A stretch of DNA of 64,000 nucleotides, taken from Sphaerochaeta pleomorpha str. Grapes. GTDB taxonomy: Bacteria > Spirochaetota > Spirochaetia > Sphaerochaetales > Sphaerochaetaceae. Location of the stretch: assembly GCF_000236685.1 (NCBI RefSeq), contig NC_016633.1, positions 2,852,001 to 2,916,000 of the forward strand, given 5' to 3'. The position numbers and the translations under genes were made by a program. Under the pieces are notes generated by a model that was not told the origin of the DNA, did not search any database, and worked only from the letters and a program-made list of their open reading frames with translations. Below, piece after piece: positions 16,987 to 25,952 of this stretch (positions are counted from its first letter, which is position 1; each line of letters begins with the position of its first letter).

Positions 16987-18594
16987 CTAGAGTTGGTTTT
17001 TGCTTTGTGGGTCGAACGCATCTCTCAGCCCATCACCAAAGAAGTTCATGGCAAACAGGAATATTGTCATGGCAAGTGCTGGGAAAATCAACTTCCACGG
17101 ATACAGGGTCATCCCTGTCACTGCATCACCGACCAATGATCCCCACGAGGCATATGGAGCCTGGACTCCAAGACCAAGGAAGGACAAAAAGGATTCCTGC
17201 ATGATAAAGGCAGGTATGCGCAGTGTGGAATAAACGATGATGATCGAGAGTGAATTTGGTACCATATGGCGGAATATGATTCTCCATGTGGAGGCACCCA
17301 TACTTCTTGCAGCTTCTACGAACTCACTGTTTTTCAAACTCATGACCTGTCCTCGGACCATTCGGGCAATGGTAAGCCAACTTACCAAGGCAAGGGCAAT
17401 GAATAGATTGAGAATGTTTCTTCCAAAGATTGCCATGCTGATAATAACCAGCAACATATACGGCAATCCATACATGATATCTACAAGTCTCATAAGGAAG
17501 AAATCTACTTTTCCCCCGAGGTATCCGGCAAGGGCGCCCAGCAGGATTCCAAGCAGTACGCTGGTAAGCGTTCCGATGAATCCGATTGCAATGGATACCT
17601 GTCCACCGTAGATTATGCGGCTTAGCATATCCCTTCCGCTATAATCGGTACCGAGCAGATAATGCCGGGAATGCTTTTTGGATGCTTCGATCTGGGCTGT
17701 CAGATTCTCCGAGACCTGGATAGTTTTCTTCATCGGGAAGACAGCCGTCCCATCTTTGATTTCCTGGGCAAGGGTTTTCTCGGTGCTTCTGGTTATCTGG
17801 GTGGTAATCTTTCCAAGCAGGTTGGTCTTTGCAATTGTATCAAAACCCTTGGAGCCCATGGTTTTCAGCTCAATTTCAAGGTTTGCCGCATAGTCTTCAT
17901 CACTGAGTCCTGGTGTTTTGCTCTTAAGGTCGTTAAGTACCTGGGAACGGACTTCCTGGTTACTCTGCTCCCTGAGGCTTTCGACTGTTACATTGTTACT
18001 GGCGGCATATATCGGGAGAATCTCATCATAGGACATTTTTCCCAGCTGTGAGATTTTTCCGGTTTCCGAATCTTTCCAGAACACTTTCTTCACAGAAACC
18101 AGCAACTCAGTGTCGATACGCTTCTGCAGGCGATCGATTGATTTCTGGTCTGAAGAGCTGAAGGTGAAGGTGCCGGCAGCAAGCTGTCTTTGCCCTTCTT
18201 TATAGCTGAAATCCCAAACCTGGGTAATCTGGTTGTCGGCAATCCATTGTTTGATCTGGGCTGACTGTTCGTCAGTCACTTTCAAAGATCCTGATTTCCA
18301 GGCTTTGAAATATACTTCCTCAAGCTTGGTTTTCATCATCAACTCCCCTGCTGTCGTGTTCAAAGTAGGGGGGAGATGCTGGTGGTCGAGGATTATTTCA
18401 TCATAAGGGTAGATAGGAAGAAATGTAGCAAAGGTAGCCAACAGGGTGTAGATAATAACAATTATCATTCCCAAGACTGCCATCTTATTCTTTTTTAACC
18501 TTTTCCAAGCATCCTTGCCAAGGCTGTTACCTACGATTGTCTGTTCAAATTCGTTGAGGGACTCTACTTTGGAATCCTTTTTCTTAAGGTTCAT
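16987..18594 (-). CDS. oppC: Oligopeptide ABC transporter permease OppC with large insertion
   Basis: The protein is 535 residues, against about 300 for ordinary OppC/DppC. Residues 1-76 are the usual N-terminal region with the first membrane span (about 38-60); residues 309-535 are the normal permease domain starting at HYLLGTDYSGRDMLSR, with the EAA loop at about 444-467 (EFVEAARSMGASTWRIIFRHMVPN region). Between them, about residues 77-308 are a charged, mostly helical insertion placed in the first extracytoplasmic loop. The reading frame is uninterrupted and codon use looks like the neighbours, so this appears to be a real domain rather than an error. AGGAG precedes the ATG. Confidence 0.92.
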   Translation of the reverse strand: MNLKKKDSKVESLNEFEQTIVGNSLGKDAWKRLKKNKMAVLGMIIVIIYTLLATFATFLPIYPYDEIILDHQHLPPTLNTTAGELMMKTKLEEVYFKAWKSGSLKVTDEQSAQIKQWIADNQITQVWDFSYKEGQRQLAAGTFTFSSSDQKSIDRLQKRIDTELLVSVKKVFWKDSETGKISQLGKMSYDEILPIYAASNNVTVESLREQSNQEVRSQVLNDLKSKTPGLSDEDYAANLEIELKTMGSKGFDTIAKTNLLGKITTQITRSTEKTLAQEIKDGTAVFPMKKTIQVSENLTAQIEASKKHSRHYLLGTDYSGRDMLSRIIYGGQVSIAIGFIGTLTSVLLGILLGALAGYLGGKVDFFLMRLVDIMYGLPYMLLVIISMAIFGRNILNLFIALALVSWLTIARMVRGQVMSLKNSEFVEAARSMGASTWRIIFRHMVPNSLSIIIVYSTLRIPAFIMQESFLSFLGLGVQAPYASWGSLVGDAVTGMTLYPWKLIFPALAMTIFLFAMNFFGDGLRDAFDPQSKNQL

Positions 18595-18605
18595 CGGGTC
18601 CTCTC

Positions 18606-19535
18606 CTATTTATATGTGATTCTTGGGTCGAGCTGTGCATACACGATATCAACGATGAAGTTCATAGCCACGAGGATAACCGAATATACAATGACAACAC
18701 CAACGATCAAGGTATAATCCCTGTTGAAGGAACTCTGGACGAAAAATTTGCCCAACCCTGGAACACGGAAAATCTGTTCGATGACGATAGACCCCGTGAT
18801 GATACCCGCGAAGGCAGGTCCGAGGTAACTTACGATAGGAAGCATGGCCCCCTTCATGGCATGTTTGAAGATGATGGTTGAGTTTTTCATGCCTTTTGCT
18901 TTTGCCGTCCTGATGTAGTCGCTTCTCAGTGTTTCAAGCATTGAGGATCGGGTAAGTCGCGCTATATCTGCAAAATAAGCAAATGAAAGGGAGAGGGCTG
19001 GGAGTATAATAGTCCTGTACCCTTCACCTGTGGTATACCAGCCGCTGGTAGGCAACCATTTCAATTTCATGGCGAAGATGAGTTGTAAAACAGGAGCAAT
19101 TACAAACAAGGGTATGGATATTCCTATGACGGCCCATCCCATACTTAGGTAGTCTACCCAGGTATTTTGCCGTACGGCAGCTATTACCCCGGCCGACACA
19201 CCCAACGTCAAGGCAATGAACATGGCCCAAAGCCCCAAGACAATCGAATTGGGAAGGCTATTGAAAATGTAATAGTTTACATCATAGTCCTTATACTTGT
19301 AAGACGGCCCGAGATCCCCTCTCAAAACGTCAAACATGTAACGGCCATATTGTTGTATCAAAGGTTCGTCCATATGGTACTTTGCCTCGATGTTCCTCTT
19401 TACAACCTCAGGTAAATTGCGTTCAGTCGCAAAGGGACCGCCCGGAGCTACACGGACGATAAAGAAACTTAACGTGATGATAATCAAAAGCGTAGGAATG
19501 ATTCCCAGGAGTCTGTTGACGATATATTTTGTCAT
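18606..19535 (-). CDS. oppB: Oligopeptide ABC transporter permease OppB
   Basis: A 309-residue inner-membrane permease with six spans. The DppB/OppB start MTKYIVNRLLGIIPTLLIII and the motif VRVAPGGPF are typical; the EAA loop reads DYIRTAKAKGMKNSTIIFKHAMKGA (in part). It is the first gene of oppBCDF, with GAGGA upstream of the ATG. A GAGG/CCTC hairpin (19571-19588) lies in the predicted leader. Confidence 0.95.
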   Translation of the reverse strand: MTKYIVNRLLGIIPTLLIIITLSFFIVRVAPGGPFATERNLPEVVKRNIEAKYHMDEPLIQQYGRYMFDVLRGDLGPSYKYKDYDVNYYIFNSLPNSIVLGLWAMFIALTLGVSAGVIAAVRQNTWVDYLSMGWAVIGISIPLFVIAPVLQLIFAMKLKWLPTSGWYTTGEGYRTIILPALSLSFAYFADIARLTRSSMLETLRSDYIRTAKAKGMKNSTIIFKHAMKGAMLPIVSYLGPAFAGIITGSIVIEQIFRVPGLGKFFVQSSFNRDYTLIVGVVIVYSVILVAMNFIVDIVYAQLDPRITYK

Positions 19536-19846
19536 GCGCTTCCTCGTAGAGATAAATTACAGGGTACATTGAGGATGGTTTTTTCCTCGATTACACAGTC
19601 TTTCAGATACTATACCAAGAAGTCTATTTATGCAAGAATTAACAAAGTATTGAGGTTTCTTGTATGGAAGATTTCTTGAAAAATAAATATAAAATTTTTC
19701 ATAGAAAAGATTTGAAAAATCAATCATAAGAAACCGATTAGTAAATGACAATAGGCTCCCGATAGAGAAATATCTCTAATAAGAGTTAAGACGTAAAATT
19801 TTTTTATGCTATTGTAGTCATATTCAGCTTTGTGTAGTAGGAGAAG
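19536..19846. other. AT-rich intergenic region between divergent oppB and rimO
   Basis: This 311-base stretch holds the promoters of two divergent genes and no convincing reading frame. A minus-strand TATAGT (plus 19612-19617 region) is a candidate -10 for oppB, and TATGCT at 19805-19810 is a candidate -10 for rimO; neither has a clean -35. Long A/T runs around 19680-19720 may act as upstream elements. Confidence 0.4.
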
Positions 19847-21199
19847 GTGAAATTGAGAAAAATATATTTGGAAAATCTTGGCTGTTCCAAGAATCAGGTC
19901 GATGCAGAGACCATGTTGAAAATCCTCTGTGAGGATGGTTCTGTCAGGACTGAGGACGCCAGCGAAGCGGATTTGATCATTGTAAATACCTGTGGATTTA
20001 TTGAAAGCGCCCGTGAGCAGTCAGTGGAATCGTTCTTTTCCCTGCATGACGCAAACCCCAAAGCGAAAATCATCCTTTCCGGTTGTATGGCCCAGCGTTA
20101 TGCCGCCGAGTTGACCGATGAGCTGCAGGAAGCTTCAGCAATTTTTGGCAATCGGGACCTCTCGAAAATCAAGGAAGTCGCAGATGAAGTACTTAACGGT
20201 GAACGTGTAGTCCTTGTTCCTGAATATCCCCAGGTGAAGGCTGAGGTGTATGAGCGTAATGAATTGCTCTCCTATCCAGGCAGTGCCTACCTTAAAATCA
20301 GCGAAGGGTGCAACCATCGCTGTGCCTACTGTGCAATCCCGTTGATCCGTGGCGATTTGCGTTCGAAACCCATGGAAATGATACTGCAGGAGGCTGCTAC
20401 CCTGCTCACTCGAGGCGTGAAGGAACTGAATCTTATAGCTCAGGACCTTGCTGCCTATGGTACCGATTGGGAAGATGGGAAAAGCCATTTTATGGAATTG
20501 CTTGCAAACCTTGTTGCGCTTGAGGGAGCTTTCTCGATTCGCCTCCTCTATATACATCCTGATGCGTTCCCGCAGGAACTTCCCCTCTTTGTTAAAGAGA
20601 ACCCCAAGGTGCTTCAGTATTTCGATATTCCTTTCCAGCATGCAGCAGTACCTGTGCTTCGGAGCATGGGGCGGACAGGAACGAAGGAAAGCTACCTTGC
20701 CCTTATTGCCAATATCCGATCAGTCTTACCTGAGGCGGTCATTCGTTCCACCATTATGCTTGGCTATCCTGGAGAGGATGCCCCAGCCTTTGAGGAATTG
20801 AAAGATTTCCTTACCAAGGCAGAACTAGACTGGATGGGCTCTTTTCTCTATAGCAGGGAAGAAGGAACCAAAGCATACGACTTGCGCGATGAGGAAGAGC
20901 ACCAGAAAGCCCGCAAGCGTGCCACCGTATACCAGAAGAAAATAGAAGCGCTGCAGGGTCCCTTGACTGCAAAAAGGCTTCAACGCTTCCTAGGAAAGGA
21001 ATATGACGTTTTGATTGAGGAAAAAGTCGAAGGTGAGGACCTTGCCATTGGGAGGATCTACTCTCAGGCTCCCGAAGTCGATGGCCTGACTGTAGTCATG
21101 GGCAGGGATTTGAAGCCGGGGTCAGTACTCCGTTGCGGAATCAGGTCTGTGAATGGGCTTGATTTGGAAGCGGTTCCCGTGGGGCGTGCAAATGACTGA
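19847..21199 (+). CDS. rimO: Ribosomal protein S12 methylthiotransferase RimO
   Basis: A 450-residue radical-SAM methylthiotransferase that modifies Asp89 of ribosomal protein S12. It has the N-terminal MTTase domain (YLENLGCSKNQVDAE), the radical-SAM motif CNHRCAYC, and a C-terminal TRAM domain. The first codon is GTG at 19847; a TTG at 19853 is better spaced from AGGAG (19839-19843) and may be the real start, since homologues begin close to KIYLENLG. It overlaps the helicase gene by eight bases. Confidence 0.94.
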   Translation: MKLRKIYLENLGCSKNQVDAETMLKILCEDGSVRTEDASEADLIIVNTCGFIESAREQSVESFFSLHDANPKAKIILSGCMAQRYAAELTDELQEASAIFGNRDLSKIKEVADEVLNGERVVLVPEYPQVKAEVYERNELLSYPGSAYLKISEGCNHRCAYCAIPLIRGDLRSKPMEMILQEAATLLTRGVKELNLIAQDLAAYGTDWEDGKSHFMELLANLVALEGAFSIRLLYIHPDAFPQELPLFVKENPKVLQYFDIPFQHAAVPVLRSMGRTGTKESYLALIANIRSVLPEAVIRSTIMLGYPGEDAPAFEELKDFLTKAELDWMGSFLYSREEGTKAYDLRDEEEHQKARKRATVYQKKIEALQGPLTAKRLQRFLGKEYDVLIEEKVEGEDLAIGRIYSQAPEVDGLTVVMGRDLKPGSVLRCGIRSVNGLDLEAVPVGRAND

Positions 21200-23495
21200 G
21201 ATCGAGAATTTGCTTGGGCAGTTAAATGACAACCAAAAGGAAGCGGTCCTGGAAAACAGTGCACCTTTGTTGGTCCTTGCCGGCGCAGGTTCGGGAAAGA
21301 CCAGGGTTATTACTACCAAGATTGCCTATTGTATAGAGAAGCTTGGAATTGCCCCCTACAAAATCCTTGCAGTTACCTTTACCAATAAAGCTTCCAAGGA
21401 AATGCGCGAGCGCGTAGGCTCGCTTCTTCCGGGGAAAGGGTATGAACAGGAATGCAACATACGGACCTTCCATGCCTTCGGAGCCTGGTTACTCCGCCGC
21501 TTTGGTACGGAAATTGGCCTGGATTCAAATTTCACCATCTATGACGACGACGATTCCCTGTCATTGCTAGCTTCCTGTTACCCAAACCACAAAAAGAAAG
21601 AACTGCAACCGGTAATGAAACGAATATCCTTTGCCAAGGACAGGGGGCTGGGCTGTCATGACAACCTCGCCTCTCTCAAGGCAGACAGTACCTTTCCAAG
21701 GATGTTTGAAGCCTATGAGAATAAACTCCATAAGGTCGGTAATGTAGATTTTGCAGACCTTATCACACGGAGTATTGAATTGCTCGATGCCCGTCCGGAG
21801 GTCCTTGCCTGGGTGCACCGGCGTTTCCAGGTTATTCTGGTCGATGAATACCAAGACTCAAATATTGCACAGTTTGAGTTGCTACGCCGTCTTGTCGGCC
21901 CCACTTGCTTTGTGTGTGTCGTCGGTGACGACGACCAGAGCATCTATCGGTTTCGGGGGGCAGAGGTCCAGAACATCCTTTCGTTTCCTGAAGTATATCC
22001 AGGGACCAAGGTAGTTAAACTCGAACAGAACTACCGTTCTTCCCAGAGCATCCTTGCCGTGGCGAATACGGTCATCAGCCATAATAAGGGAAGGCACCAG
22101 AAAAAACTGTGGACAGCAAATCCAAAGGGAGCGAAACCCAACCTTCTCTATGTCCAGGATGAAACCGATGAAGCCCAGCGGGTAGGGAATATTTTGAACC
22201 GCGACAAAGACTTTGACAGCAGTGCAATCTTGTATCGGACAAATGCCCAGTCGGTTGCCTTCGAGACAACATTCAAACGGATGCATATCCCCTATAAAGT
22301 GGTAGGGGCTTTGCAATTCTATGACCGCGAAGAAGTCAAGGATGTCCTGGCTCTGCTCTTTTTGCTGATGAACAATAAGGACGAGGTCAATTTCAAGCGG
22401 ATGATCAATAAACCTGCCAGGGGAATCGGGGAAGGGGGAATCGAAAAAATCTTCTCCTATTCCGGTCAAGTTGGTGATGATTTGTTCATAACCCTTGAAA
22501 AGGCTATTGCTTCCGGCATTCTTGCGGGAAAGGCCCAAAGCGGTGCCCGTTCGTTCCTTTCCATGTTCAAGGAAGCCAACCGTTTGCTTGACAGCGAGGA
22601 ACTGGTAGCATGTGTCAATTTTCTGATTCGTGAATCGGGCTTGCTTGATTATTACCGCAAGATTGACAGCCAGAACAGTACCGGCAAAGTGGATAACCTT
22701 GAGGCATTGGTCAATGCACTTGCCTCCTATGATTCATCCAGGGATGGCTTGGCCCTGTTCCTTGAACAGTTGTGTCTCGATCCCACTACGTTGGGTAAAG
22801 AAGACCCAAGGGACAAACCTGGGGTAACCTTGATTACCATGCATAATACCAAGGGACTCGAGTTTGACCGGGTGTTCATTGCAGGGCTTGAAGACGAACT
22901 CTTTCCCGGTAAGGCAAGTGAAAGCGATGACGACGTTGAAGAAGAACGCAGGATTTTCTATGTCGCGGTAACCAGGGCCCGGAAGGATTTGTACCTGCTG
23001 TCAGCCAAAGCACGGAGAATCTGGGGAAAAACCAGCTTCCAGCATCCCTGCAGATTCCTTGACGAGATTGGGTCTGAACTAGTCTCGGTACAGGGAATGA
23101 AGCCAGGGACACTGTCCAATGGATGGGAAAACGGCGGTTACCAGGGATTCGGCATGCTTGATGAACGCAGGGCACGGTCCTCGTCTTTCGGTGACGGGAC
23201 AAAGCCAAGGCGCGAACCTATGGGAACGAGAATCCCTTCAGGCAACAATTTGATCCACCAGGGTTTCGGCGACAAAGCGAAGACCTTCGAAATGAAAAAA
23301 AGCCATGAAGAATCGAATGGCGAGAGTCTGTTTCCCCTTGGCCAGAAGGTTTTTAGCGACCAGTATGGAGAAGGTGAAGTCATCAGTGTAAAGAAGAGCG
23401 GGGACCGTGAAGTGATCGATGTGCGATTTGCCGGTGGACGGAAAGCAACTTTTATTAGCAAATTCGCCGCTCTTGAGAAAATAGGTCGTGACTGA
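21192..23495 (+). CDS. UvrD/PcrA-family ATP-dependent DNA helicase
   Basis: A 767-residue superfamily 1A helicase. Visible motifs: Walker A GAGSGKT (31-37), motif II DEYQDSN, GDDDQSIYRFRGA, LEQNYRS, TMHNTKGLEFDRV and VAVTRAR. The C-terminal 55 residues form a tudor-like domain as in PcrA (GQKVFSDQYGEGEVISVKK). It unwinds DNA 3' to 5' during repair or replication. The ATG at 21192 lies inside the last codons of rimO, giving translational coupling; the track of homology starts there. Confidence 0.94.
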   Translation: MTEIENLLGQLNDNQKEAVLENSAPLLVLAGAGSGKTRVITTKIAYCIEKLGIAPYKILAVTFTNKASKEMRERVGSLLPGKGYEQECNIRTFHAFGAWLLRRFGTEIGLDSNFTIYDDDDSLSLLASCYPNHKKKELQPVMKRISFAKDRGLGCHDNLASLKADSTFPRMFEAYENKLHKVGNVDFADLITRSIELLDARPEVLAWVHRRFQVILVDEYQDSNIAQFELLRRLVGPTCFVCVVGDDDQSIYRFRGAEVQNILSFPEVYPGTKVVKLEQNYRSSQSILAVANTVISHNKGRHQKKLWTANPKGAKPNLLYVQDETDEAQRVGNILNRDKDFDSSAILYRTNAQSVAFETTFKRMHIPYKVVGALQFYDREEVKDVLALLFLLMNNKDEVNFKRMINKPARGIGEGGIEKIFSYSGQVGDDLFITLEKAIASGILAGKAQSGARSFLSMFKEANRLLDSEELVACVNFLIRESGLLDYYRKIDSQNSTGKVDNLEALVNALASYDSSRDGLALFLEQLCLDPTTLGKEDPRDKPGVTLITMHNTKGLEFDRVFIAGLEDELFPGKASESDDDVEEERRIFYVAVTRARKDLYLLSAKARRIWGKTSFQHPCRFLDEIGSELVSVQGMKPGTLSNGWENGGYQGFGMLDERRARSSSFGDGTKPRREPMGTRIPSGNNLIHQGFGDKAKTFEMKKSHEESNGESLFPLGQKVFSDQYGEGEVISVKKSGDREVIDVRFAGGRKATFISKFAALEKIGRD

Positions 23496-24345
23496 TATGC
23501 TTGCAAGTATGAAAGATACTAGACACAAAGACGGCGAAGGATATACAATGCCAGTCGTCGTCCGTGCTCGGTCATACTATTTGTATGATCGTTATGGCGT
23601 GCGATATATAGATTTTTTCCAGAACCATGGCAGAGCCATCCTTGGCCATCGACCTGATATGATGCAGCGGGCAATAAAGTCCACGGTCGGCAGGGGGTTG
23701 GTCAGCGAGTACCCTTCGGTATTCACAGGAAGACTCGAAAAGCTACTGGCACAACTGTTTCCTGATTTCTCGGCCTTTCGGATTTATTCTGATAGCCGGG
23801 TAGTCGCTGATCTGGCCATGAGGGTATCGCCTGATGCGAAAGCAATCTATGATCCCGCATGTTCTGCATCAAAGAACAGCTGCAAAGTGTCTTATTGGCG
23901 TCCGTACCTAGAGGTCGGCGGGGCAGATTCCGTGTTGCTCTTCCCTATCCTACCTTTCCCAGGGAGTTTCATACCTCAGGTCGTATGCATTAAGGATCAA
24001 ACACTTGCAGAAGAGTTGCCGCCTTCGGATTGTATATCTCCGCTGCTTCTTGATTTGCTCATCAAGGCTACGGCGTGCTTGATAGATGAAATGAAGTCGG
24101 AAGAATCAGTTGCCAAGCGTATGGACAATCCTCTCAAGGGGTTGTTTGAAACTCGGGGACCGTACGGAATTACGAACCTCGACCACACGCGCTACCGAGA
24201 GTTCTATCATGAGGCCTTACAGCTTCGGGTAGTGCTTCCACCTTCTGCGGATATTCCTTTTATTGTCCCTGGTACATATTCCAAGGGTGATATTTCGGAA
24301 TTCCTAAGGCTTTCGGAACAGTACGCAACAACAATGGTTGAATGA
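23488..24345 (+). CDS. Shrunken class III aminotransferase-like protein, catalytic core missing
   Basis: A 285-residue protein. Residues 30-112 resemble the N-terminal region of glutamate-1-semialdehyde aminomutase and other class III aminotransferases (YGVRYIDFFQNHGRAILGHR; later DFSAFRIYSDS in place of the usual VRFVNSGTEA). Residues 245-282 resemble their C-terminal small domain (LRVVLPPSADIPFIV). The middle, which should hold the PLP pocket and lysine over some 250 residues, is reduced to about 130 unrelated residues and no PLP-lysine motif is seen. The start is GTG 23488 or ATG 23497, both overlapping the helicase stop. The open frame is intact, so it may be a repurposed non-catalytic protein. 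Resemblance is judged by eye. Confidence 0.7.
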   Translation: MTDMLASMKDTRHKDGEGYTMPVVVRARSYYLYDRYGVRYIDFFQNHGRAILGHRPDMMQRAIKSTVGRGLVSEYPSVFTGRLEKLLAQLFPDFSAFRIYSDSRVVADLAMRVSPDAKAIYDPACSASKNSCKVSYWRPYLEVGGADSVLLFPILPFPGSFIPQVVCIKDQTLAEELPPSDCISPLLLDLLIKATACLIDEMKSEESVAKRMDNPLKGLFETRGPYGITNLDHTRYREFYHEALQLRVVLPPSADIPFIVPGTYSKGDISEFLRLSEQYATTMVE

Positions 24346-24391
24346 GATGGCAGCAAACCGTAATTGCATAGGGTATCTGTATAAGCATGGC

Positions 24392-24420
24392 TTGACAGGA
24401 GTCTCCTATTGTGCAATTAT
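24392..24420 (+). promoter_or_regulatory. Predicted promoter of rplM-rpsI
   Basis: A consensus TTGACA (24392-24397) is followed 17 bases later by AATTAT (24415-24420); an overlapping TATGCT (24418-24423) is an alternative -10. It gives a leader of about 60 bases containing the palindrome at 24454. Confidence 0.65.
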
Positions 24421-24453
24421 GCTTCGTGCTGTCCATGAACCAAAAACTACTAA

Positions 24454-24471
24454 GCGAAGCTTAAGCTTCGC
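24454..24471 (+). promoter_or_regulatory. Leader hairpin upstream of rplM, candidate L13 autoregulatory site
   Basis: GCGAAGCTTAAGCTTCGC is an 18-bp perfect palindrome that in RNA forms a seven-pair stem with a UUAA loop, ending 15 bases before the rplM ATG and next to its ribosome site. In several bacteria L13 represses its own operon through the leader; this hairpin is a natural candidate for such control. The RNA structure is inferred. Confidence 0.6.
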
Positions 24472-24486
24472 AGACAGGATGAATAG

Positions 24487-24915
24487 ATGAAAACTATTTT
24501 TGTAAAACCGCTGACGATTCAGAAGAAATGGTATCTGATTGATGCAGAGGGAAAGGAGCTTGGCAAGGTAGCAGTTGCCGCTGCACGCATCCTCCGCGGG
24601 AAAAACAAGCCCGAGTATGTCCCTCACCAGGACATGGGTGACTTTGTTATTATCATCAATGCCGAGAAAGCTGCCCTTACCGGGAACAAGTATGAGGACA
24701 AGATGTATTATCGCCACTCCAATTACCCAGGTGGCTTTAGGGAAACCAACTATGCGGATATGATCAAGCGCAATCCCGTATTCCCCATGGAGCATGCCGT
24801 CAAGGGAATGCTTCCCCGTGGACCGCTCGGTCGCAAGTTGTTCACCAACATGAGAGTCTATGCCGGTGCAAAGCATCAGCAGATGGCCCAGCAGCCCATC
24901 CAGGTTGAAATCTAA
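24487..24915 (+). CDS. rplM: 50S ribosomal protein L13
   Basis: A 142-residue large-subunit protein, with the family signature around PRGPLGRKLFTNMRVYAGA and the N-terminal WYLIDAEGKELGKVA. AGGATG lies just upstream of the ATG. It is followed after 14 bases by rpsI, the usual partner. Confidence 0.98.
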   Translation: MKTIFVKPLTIQKKWYLIDAEGKELGKVAVAAARILRGKNKPEYVPHQDMGDFVIIINAEKAALTGNKYEDKMYYRHSNYPGGFRETNYADMIKRNPVFPMEHAVKGMLPRGPLGRKLFTNMRVYAGAKHQQMAQQPIQVEI

Positions 24916-24929
24916 GGTAGGAGCGGAAT

Positions 24930-25343
24930 ATGGCAAAGAAAGAAGTTAAGAAAGTTGTTGATCTTGGTCATGGTGTAGGACGCAGAAAGACTGCTGTCGC
25001 CCGTGTCTATCTCCGCGAAGGTGAAGGTAAGATTATTGTAAACGGTAGAGACGTAGATACGTATTTCGCTAACCCGATGTTGGTATTTATCGTTAAGCAG
25101 CCGTTGCAGATTACCGATACCCTTACCAAATATGATATCCTTATCAATGTTGTCGGTGGTGGTCCTTCAGGACAGGCTGGTGCTTGTCGCCATGGTATCT
25201 CAAGGGCTCTTGTAGAGAACGATGAGACCTACCGTGCAGCATTGCATACCAGTGGATTCATGACTCGTGACTCCCGTATGGTTGAACGTAAGAAATATGG
25301 TCAGCCGGGTGCACGCCGCAAGTTCCAGTTCTCAAAGCGTTAG
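24930..25343 (+). CDS. rpsI: 30S ribosomal protein S9
   Basis: A 137-residue small-subunit protein with the S9 signature [19 protein letters not shown] and the basic tail ending KFQFSKR that reaches the ribosomal P site. TAGGAG precedes the ATG. A strong terminator-like hairpin begins 23 bases after the stop. Confidence 0.98.
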   Translation: MAKKEVKKVVDLGHGVGRRKTAVARVYLREGEGKIIVNGRDVDTYFANPMLVFIVKQPLQITDTLTKYDILINVVGGGPSGQAGACRHGISRALVENDETYRAALHTSGFMTRDSRMVERKKYGQPGARRKFQFSKR

Positions 25344-25346
25344 ACT

Positions 25347-25952
25347 GTGTTTGCGACCATCAAGAGGGAATCCTCCAAGGAAGGGTATTTTGCCCTTCCC
25401 CGGGAGGGGTCCCCTTTTTTTATCTCTATGGAACTGTTTCTCTCCCAGCATCTTGCAGAGGGTCAGGAACTTACCGAAAAAGAATTTTTGGAACTCCTTG
25501 AAAAACAGCAGAGCTTGGCTTGCAGGGATAAGGCCCTCGTATATCTGGCAAGAAGAGAACATACGGCCTTTGAATTAAGGCTGAAACTGCAGGGCAAGGG
25601 ATTTACAACTGAGCAGATTTCTTGGGCACTTACCTACCTGAAAGATAAAAACTATCTTTCGGAGCTACGCTATGCCCGTTCTATGATTGAGAGCCGGCAA
25701 CGGAAAAACCCGGAAGGTCGGGCAATGTTGTCTAGAAGGCTGGCAAGTAAGGGTGTCAACCGCAACGATGCAGAGCAAGCACTTGATGAATTATTCTCAG
25801 AAGTGCGGACCTCAGAATATGTCATGAAAGCCTATGCAATGGTTTCGAAAACCGTAGAACCGGATTTGGTACTGATGAAATTACAGAAAAAAGGCTTTAC
25901 CCGGTATGAGATCAAACGTGCCATGGAAGCTAGTGAGGATGAAACACTATGA
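25347..25952 (+). CDS. recX: RecX family regulator of RecA
   Basis: A 201-residue protein of three-helix RecX repeats (ALVYLARREHTAFELRLKLQGKGF, then LSELRYARSMIESR, and RYEIKRAMEA), expected to modulate RecA filaments. The chosen GTG start is three bases after the rpsI stop. Residues 10-40 (GYFALPREGSPFFISMELFL) fit the RecX N-terminal pattern, which argues against starting at the internal ATG 25428. No clear ribosome site is seen, so translation may depend on coupling to rpsI. Its 5' end contains the hairpin described at 25366-25421. Confidence 0.82.
   Translation: MFATIKRESSKEGYFALPREGSPFFISMELFLSQHLAEGQELTEKEFLELLEKQQSLACRDKALVYLARREHTAFELRLKLQGKGFTTEQISWALTYLKDKNYLSELRYARSMIESRQRKNPEGRAMLSRRLASKGVNRNDAEQALDELFSEVRTSEYVMKAYAMVSKTVEPDLVLMKLQKKGFTRYEIKRAMEASEDETL
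25366..25421 (+). terminator. Strong terminator-like hairpin inside the start of recX
   Basis: GGAAGGG (25379-25385) pairs with CCCTTCC (25393-25399); CCTCC (25372-25376) with GGAGG (25403-25407); GGGA (25366-25369) with TCCC (25410-25413). A run of seven T residues follows (25415-25421). It should end most rplM-rpsI transcripts, yet lies within the coding frame of recX. Confidence 0.75.

Noticed and set aside
19557-19751. Minus-strand 64-codon frame upstream of oppB
   Set aside because: AT-rich promoter region; composition and lack of a start signal argue against a gene.
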